64,000 nt of DNA from Tubiluchus corallicola. Taxonomy: Eukaryota > Priapulida > Priapulimorpha > Priapulimorphida > Tubiluchidae. This document shows positions 63,501 through 64,000 of this stretch, in pieces. Below the pieces are notes generated by a model, which saw nothing but the letters and a program-made list of their open reading frames with translations, was not told where the DNA came from and did no database searches. Every line of letters begins with the position of its first letter. Position 1 is the first letter of the stretch. The stretch lies in assembly GCA_030141605.1 (NCBI GenBank), contig JAQGDQ010000036.1, positions 682,001 to 746,000 of the forward strand. The letters are read 5' to 3'. The position numbers and the translations under genes are program-made.

Positions 63501-63848
63501 CATTCTTTCATTAACTTTTGTCCTAAATTTCTGAGGCTAATTCTATTTCTTTTTCTGATATTAAAATAGAGTAGAATAAAATTTTATTCTGGTATATATT
63601 TACCAATGAAAATCCTGTACATTGCAGTATAAGAGTCTATGAGTTAATTTCTTCATCTTAACTGGCACCATGTACGCATACCTACTACCATGTATATAGT
63701 AAGTATATGTGGCACTTGTTTTTTCTATTTTCAGCCAAACTTTAAATTTAAATATTTTATGACATTTCAGCAACAGTTTCCGTTTTACCCACCAAACATG
63801 CTTCCAACTGCATGGCAGACTAGTCCACCGTTATTTGATCCTGGAATG
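22308..63848 (+). CDS. LARP4: La-related protein 4 (LARP4/LARP4B orthologue), 3'-partial
   Basis: Cytoplasmic RNA-binding protein of the LARP4 family, known to bind poly(A), poly(A)-binding protein and RACK1 and to protect mRNA poly(A) tails. Exons: 22308-22361 (coding part), 48743-48866, 50066-50260, 53880-53961, 59152-59288, 59754-59857, 61912-62076, 63225-63461 and 63771-63848. Phases match at every junction, giving 392 residues before the window ends. PAM2-type motif LNPNANVFQ at residues ~26-34. La motif ~134-212 with [11 protein letters not shown] and [31 protein letters not shown] linker. RRM ~217-292 with [22 protein letters not shown] and [14 protein letters not shown]. Pro/Gln-rich continuation thereafter. 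A single orthologue of the vertebrate LARP4/LARP4B pair is likely; the start MTSDQ is shared with human LARP4B as recalled. The gene runs off the right edge. Confidence 0.95.
22362..25959. other. LARP4 intron 1, first part
   Basis: AT-rich. No exon or repeat recognised; open frames at 24175-24423 and 24571-24762 have no recognisable features. Confidence 0.4.
25960..26160 (+). repeat. tRNA-derived SINE, copy A
   Basis: Shares with the reverse strand of 42235-42420 the order GACCAGA, GCAGAAG, a decayed B box around TTCAAAT, TCAACTTTTTCGC, then an AT-rich tail. It is too diverged to be a tRNA gene. The paired copy in the opposite orientation supports a real interspersed family. Confidence 0.6.
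27476..27502. repeat. TA dinucleotide microsatellite
   Basis: Uninterrupted alternating AT run about 60 bp left of the fold-back element. Confidence 0.9.
27562..28690. mobile_element. Fold-back element built of degenerate 17-bp repeats in inverted arms
   Basis: The left arm (27562-27830, with more units at 28004-28065) repeats words of the type GGACACATNGGTNATTT: TTGGACACACAT, GTTTGGACACATATAGG, TTTTGGACACTAG, CATTTGGACACTAAG. The right arm (28499-28690) repeats the reverse complement: GTGTCCAAATGTCTC, GTCAAATGATCTATG, TTTGTCCAAATTACTTGTG, ATTGTGTCCGAATG. Spacing between repeat starts is 15-20 bases, mostly 17. The central ~430 bp carries no recognised coding. Neither a long perfect terminal repeat nor a target duplication was found. 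It is probably a non-autonomous DNA transposon with repeat-bearing termini; family not named. Confidence 0.7.
29169..29669. mobile_element. Non-autonomous hAT-type element 1 (501 bp)
   Basis: The termini are exact inverted repeats of 16 bp, CAGGGGTGTGCAAATT at the left and its complement at the right. Outside them is a perfect 8-bp target duplication GTCTATAT (29161-29168 and 29670-29677). The 8-bp duplication, the CAG...CTG ends and the GC-rich inner parts (GCGGGCC words at both ends) are hallmarks of hAT elements. No transposase is encoded. The clean ends suggest a moderately recent insertion into LARP4 intron 1. Confidence 0.92.
29709..29744. repeat. Alternating purine-pyrimidine tract (GT/GC)
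   Basis: 36 bases of strict purine-pyrimidine alternation: AT steps, then TGCGCGCGCG, then (GT)7. This is the composition that favours Z-DNA. It lies between the two hAT elements. Confidence 0.9.
29870..30365. mobile_element. Non-autonomous hAT-type element 2 (496 bp)
   Basis: Imperfect terminal inverted repeats CAGCGGCGGAT (left) and ATCCGCTACAG (right) are bounded by a perfect 8-bp target duplication TCTACAGG (29862-29869 and 30366-30373). Inner sequence includes GCGGGCCCCTT and GCCGGGCCCCTT plus long T and A runs. CAGYGGCGGAT ends and 8-bp duplications are typical of hAT. Not related in sequence to the element 200 bp to its left. No transposase. Confidence 0.88.
30374..32028. other. LARP4 intron 1, unassigned
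   Basis: No exon recognised. Slightly GC-richer around 31440-31620 but without a definable element. Confidence 0.35.
32029..32040. repeat. C homopolymer (12 C)
   Basis: Twelve consecutive C on the + strand in AT-rich surroundings. Confidence 0.95.
32095..33110 (+). repeat. Two-copy dispersed repeat, copy 1 (interrupted)
   Basis: Two blocks match 44400-44790 in order and strand. Block one at about 32140-32215 shares ATTACGCTTA, CTGTTTGAAAGACTT. Block two at 32860-33110 shares TTAGCGAAGAGTGTG, a TATTTTTTCAAA stretch, and GTTAACTGC-like words. About 500 bp more lies between the blocks here than in the other copy. No protein domain recognised. Confidence 0.6.
34215..34510 (+). repeat. SINE with tRNA-Gly-like head and LINE-like tail
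   Basis: 34225-34290 resembles the body of a glycine tRNA: GCAGAGGTAGCGTACTTGC, an anticodon loop TTTCCAT (TCC), and the B box GGTTCACTTCC. The acceptor stem does not close. The 3' end AAATAAAAATTATTATTT at 34494-34511 resembles the tails of CR1/L2-type LINEs such as the one at 62641-63160. A hairpin at 34327-34390 lies inside. Confidence 0.6.
34327..34390. repeat. Inverted repeat hairpin
   Basis: GCACGGTAAAGATGGC pairs with GCCATTTTTACCGTGC, and GATGGCACAGGAAAAA pairs with TTTTTTCCTGTGCCAT. The two pairings overlap because the sequence is a head-to-tail and inverted set of about 14-bp units. Confidence 0.75.
34512..39792. other. LARP4 intron 1, unassigned
   Basis: Five kilobases without a recognised exon or element. 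A perfect 14-bp palindrome CTACCATATGGTAG lies at 35977-35990. Confidence 0.35.
39793..39830 (+). promoter_or_regulatory. Candidate core promoter for the alternative LARP4 first exon
   Basis: TATATAAA at 39793-39800, followed after about 30 bases by an initiator-like TCAGATA at 39824-39830. It lies about 290 bp before the proposed alternative start codon. The GC-richer block 39940-40160 follows directly. Inferred from motif spacing only. Confidence 0.4.
39978..40005 (+). promoter_or_regulatory. Two minimal upstream ORFs (ATG-TAA and ATG-TAC-TAA)
   Basis: 39978-39983 is a start codon followed at once by a stop. 39997-40005 is a two-codon ORF whose ATG sits in the strong context GCCGCCATGT. 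These are the only ATGs between the candidate transcription start and the proposed alternative LARP4 start at 40115. Confidence 0.45.
40115..40225 (+). CDS. LARP4: Proposed alternative LARP4 first coding exon
   Basis: ATG at 40115 opens 37 codons ([19 protein letters not shown] and on to RCYVIKK), ending at a strong donor AAG|GTATGT at 40226. It exits in phase 0, the phase required by the PAM2 exon at 48743. The frame stays open upstream to a stop at 39878 but without another ATG. The region is GC-rich relative to its surroundings and has a TATA box upstream. No homologue of the peptide is recognised, so it could instead be an untranslated or unrelated exon. Confidence 0.4.
40226..42234. other. 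LARP4 intron, unassigned
   Basis: No exon, repeat family or promoter could be supported in this 2-kb stretch. Confidence 0.35.
42235..42420 (-). repeat. tRNA-derived SINE, copy B
   Basis: On the reverse strand: AAAAGACCAGATATTTTTG, GTAGGCAGAAGATCTTGGTT, the B box GGTTCAAATC, then TTTCAACTTTTTCGCATTTC and an AT-rich tail. The B box is intact here, unlike in copy A at 25960-26160. Confidence 0.65.
43732..43791. repeat. Short tandem duplication
   Basis: AAAGAGATCAGAA plus AATCTATA occurs at 43732-43755 and again at 43769-43791, offset by about 36 bases with small differences. Confidence 0.7.
43985..44377 (-). CDS. Unrecognised 130-codon open frame
   Basis: ATG (complement of 44375-44377) to stop. 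It is one of the longest ORFs in the window, antisense inside LARP4 intron 1. The peptide has a mixed, protein-like composition ([19 protein letters not shown] near the start, [17 protein letters not shown] later) with no signal peptide, membrane segment or known motif that I can see. The ATG is directly preceded by TTTTTCTAG, so it could also be an exon start. It abuts the dispersed repeat at 44400-44790, so it may belong to a mobile element. I do not recognise it; a chance ORF remains possible. Confidence 0.25.
   Translation of the reverse strand: MDFGTKIHHLTVYKIRAPLNFDTVAISYLDAGPNIQENKMCYPDSTIAIIDKNTFINVVHSKNVYLPKKPPETPGGKALEISLHGYDLGIFIKDKALNPVRIKIETHVFLSTNVKVTQMHTAQNSEGLFK
44400..44790 (+). 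repeat. Two-copy dispersed repeat, copy 2
   Basis: Matches 32095-33110 in two blocks: GCATTACGCTTACCTG plus TTTGAAAGACTT at about 44475-44505, and TTAGCGAAGAGTGTG with TATTTTTTCAAAC at 44629-44675. It lacks the ~500-bp middle of the other copy. Confidence 0.6.
44791..48742. other. LARP4 intron, unassigned
   Basis: AT-rich, with no exon or repeat recognised. It ends in the acceptor TTTATTTATAG used by the PAM2 exon. Confidence 0.4.
48743..48866 (+). CDS. LARP4: LARP4 exon with PAM2 motif
   Basis: Acceptor ATTTATAG ends at 48742; donor GTAAGA starts at 48867. Encodes [20 protein letters not shown] and on to [14 protein letters not shown] matches the PABP-binding LNPNAKVW of human LARP4 and LNPNAEVW of LARP4B, both recalled, with the aromatic residue being Phe. 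Exit phase 1. Confidence 0.92.
49628..49752. repeat. TTCGAA-rich repeat fragment
   Basis: Starts TAGGCCTGGACATC, then about eight near-copies of TTCGAAT/ATTCGAA. Many animal hAT-like MITEs begin with TAGGxCTGG and carry such words, but no matching right terminus was found. Confidence 0.45.
50066..50260 (+). CDS. LARP4: LARP4 exon, Pro/Thr/Ser-rich linker
   Basis: Acceptor TTATAG ends at 50065; donor GTAGGA starts at 50261. Encodes [20 protein letters not shown] and on to ATAPT. A low-complexity linker between PAM2 and the La motif, with repeated TPxxS and PITPP words that are potential proline-directed phosphorylation sites. It is placed by splice phase and position; the linker itself has little conservation. 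Confidence 0.85.
50261..51690. other. LARP4 intron, unassigned part
   Basis: AT-rich, no feature recognised before the LINE fragment. Confidence 0.4.
51697..52010 (+). mobile_element. Non-LTR retrotransposon 3' fragment (CR1/L2-like)
   Basis: Reads as the extreme C-terminus of a LINE reverse transcriptase [19 protein letters not shown], then [14 protein letters not shown], then after a frameshift near 51865 VVNEWNNL with stops beyond. The order G-D-L-I-E-V-x-K-I-L, T-R-G-H, VxxWN-L is typical. It is 5'-truncated, broken by stops, and sense to LARP4. Confidence 0.8.
52011..53879. other. LARP4 intron, unassigned part
   Basis: No exon or repeat recognised; it ends in the acceptor TTTTTTTACAG of the La-motif exon. 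Confidence 0.4.
53880..53961 (+). CDS. LARP4: LARP4 exon, start of La motif
   Basis: Acceptor TTTTTTTACAG ends at 53879; donor GTATGT starts at 53962. Encodes [20 protein letters not shown] then QLEYYFSR, the first helices of the La motif. YY matches genuine La (QIEYYF) rather than the FC recalled for vertebrate LARP4. Confidence 0.93.
53962..55690. other. LARP4 intron, unassigned part
   Basis: 54640-54780 is enriched in GTAGAT words (simple-sequence-like). 54395-54425 contains a short inverted repeat around TGGTGGTCGAACAGACCAC. Nothing else recognised. Confidence 0.4.
55690..56770 (-). mobile_element. Penelope-like element, 5'-truncated and decayed
   Basis: Reverse strand, in order: [18 protein letters not shown] then [14 protein letters not shown] (complement of about 56590-56730), matching the end of the Penelope reverse transcriptase (YRKPTxTGLxLNFHS, YKxxLIxTLxxR). 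Then [12 protein letters not shown], and at 56099-56311 [20 protein letters not shown], the Cys-rich start of the GIY-YIG endonuclease (Y..C..C...Y-[IV]-G). Near 55710-55790 the complement reads CTTGATAAAGCC followed by GGGTGAAACACTTG, typical wording of Penelope-like 3' regions. Several stops and frameshifts make it inactive. The 5' limit is uncertain. Confidence 0.8.
56771..59151. other. LARP4 intron, unassigned part
   Basis: AT-rich. Hydrophobic open frames around 56886-57179 and an opposite-strand frame at 56921-57151 have no recognisable domain. They might be remote remains of the Penelope-like element, but I cannot support that. Confidence 0.35.
59152..59288 (+). CDS. LARP4: LARP4 exon, core of La motif
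   Basis: Acceptor TTATATAG ends at 59151; donor GTAAGT starts at 59289. The first G completes the Arg of FSR. Encodes [20 protein letters not shown], then [16 protein letters not shown] and LIVDVLR. Almost word for word the La-motif core of vertebrate LARP4/LARP4B (SQMDSDQ[FY]VPI). Confidence 0.95.
59754..59857 (+). CDS. LARP4: LARP4 exon, La motif-RRM linker and RRM start
   Basis: Acceptor TATTTACAG ends at 59753; donor GTATGT starts at 59858. Encodes [19 protein letters not shown] and [15 protein letters not shown]. The linker [14 protein letters not shown] is highly diagnostic for LARP4. CVVILREIP is the first RRM strand. Confidence 0.95.
60795..61428. mobile_element. Fold-back element with inverted arrays of ~16-bp repeats
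   Basis: Left arm (60795-60950): TTCGCCAGTGATGCATT, TTCGTCACTTGTACATT, TTTGCCAGTT, TTCGCCAGTGTACATTTCG. Right arm (61325-61428): CAAAATGTATTACTGG, CAAAATGCGGTCCTGG, CAAATTGTATCACTGG, GAAATGTACCACTGG, then GCGAAATGG. The right unit is the reverse complement of the left unit (NACTGGCGAAATGTAN), with a period of about 16. The ~380-bp centre has no recognised coding. It sits inside a LARP4 intron. Confidence 0.68.
61912..62076 (+). CDS. LARP4: LARP4 exon, body of RRM
   Basis: Acceptor TTCTTTTGCAG ends at 61911; donor GTACCA starts at 62077, phase 0 on both sides. Encodes [34 protein letters not shown] and [15 protein letters not shown]. It follows vertebrate LARP4 closely ([27 protein letters not shown]). 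The donor is weak beyond GT, but the next exon's ARIKA continuation fixes it. Confidence 0.94.
62241..62262. repeat. TTA trinucleotide microsatellite
   Basis: Seven or so uninterrupted TTA units. Confidence 0.9.
62641..63160 (+). mobile_element. Non-LTR retrotransposon 3' end (CR1/L2-like) with A/T tail
   Basis: From 62641 one frame reads [16 protein letters not shown], then [16 protein letters not shown], an in-frame stop after MGDR, then [18 protein letters not shown] and [10 protein letters not shown] before a stop. This is the usual C-terminal layout of such LINEs (ALHGxAPxY, SLRSSDxxLLxVPR, GDRxFAVAGPxLWNSLP, YLFxxAY). The 3' end TAGACACTATACAAAATAAT with ATT-rich tail at ~63122-63155 is likewise typical. 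5'-truncated. Confidence 0.88.
63225..63461 (+). CDS. LARP4: LARP4 exon, RRM end and Ser/Gln-rich region
   Basis: Acceptor TTATCTTTTAG ends at 63224; donor GTGAAT starts at 63462. Encodes [20 protein letters not shown], then [20 protein letters not shown] and a Ser/Gln/Thr-rich stretch ending GYSGQ. ARIKAK...PKNGY[KR] follows the RRM in LARP4 and LARP4B; the Ser/Gln-rich part is lineage-specific. Confidence 0.93.
63771..63848 (+). CDS. LARP4: LARP4 exon, last in window
   Basis: Acceptor GACATTTCAG ends at 63770; donor GTAAGT starts at 63849; phase 0. Encodes [18 protein letters not shown], then PPLFDPGM. Comparable to the QQFPLYS...PQTWS...DPP segment recalled for human LARP4B. Further exons lie to the right of the window. 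Confidence 0.88.
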
Positions 63849-64000
63849 GTAAGTGTGCAGAAACCATACACTAACAATATAACTGTGCAATAGCTTTTTG
63901 CAGTTACTTGTGCAAATGTAAGGTCTTAAAAACAGAAATTTTAATAGGCTTAGCAGGCTTAAATTCATGTACACTTCTGTTTTAGCCCTTTCTATTACTG

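Overview
This is AT-rich nuclear DNA from an animal, most likely an invertebrate. Its protein-coding exons are short, bounded by GT-AG splice sites, and separated by introns of 0.1 to 26 kb filled with decayed repeats. Two genes can be reconstructed by exon matching, both on the + strand. I cannot assign a phylum. The mix of Penelope-like, CR1/L2-like, Gypsy, hAT and tRNA-derived SINE debris is what marine invertebrate genomes often show.

Region 1 (1-9364) holds all but the extreme N-terminus of a ribose-phosphate diphosphokinase (PRPP synthase) in eight exons. It is not the class I enzyme familiar from vertebrates. Exon after exon it matches the plant class II (PRS3/PRS4-type) enzyme. Its seventh intron carries a broken Gypsy-type retrotransposon that has lost its reverse transcriptase/RNase H segment.

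Region 2 (9365-22267) is intergenic: diverged dispersed repeats, an A/C-only low-complexity tract, a tRNA-like SINE head, and TA and CT microsatellites.

Region 3 (22268 to the end) is a LARP4/LARP4B orthologue that continues past the right edge. A first coding exon (start residues MTSDQ) lies at 22308. An alternative first exon behind a TATA box is proposed at 40115, and eight further exons run from 48743 to 63848. They encode a PAM2 poly(A)-binding-protein motif, the La motif, the RRM and the start of the C-terminal region. The very long first intron contains two complete short hAT-type elements with perfect 8-bp target duplications (29.2-30.4 kb), a fold-back element built of 17-bp repeats (27.6-28.7 kb), SINE copies, and a two-copy repeat (32 and 44 kb). 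Later introns hold CR1/L2-like LINE 3' ends, a Penelope-like element on the opposite strand, and a second fold-back element.

The two genes have no evident functional link: one makes PRPP for nucleotide synthesis, the other stabilises mRNA poly(A) tails. No tRNA or rRNA gene that looks functional, no CRISPR array and no operon structure was seen. The points most worth following are the plant-type PRPP synthase in an animal, ancestral-looking residues in the LARP4 PAM2 and La motifs, the start-stop upstream ORFs before the alternative LARP4 exon, and the two fold-back elements of shared design.
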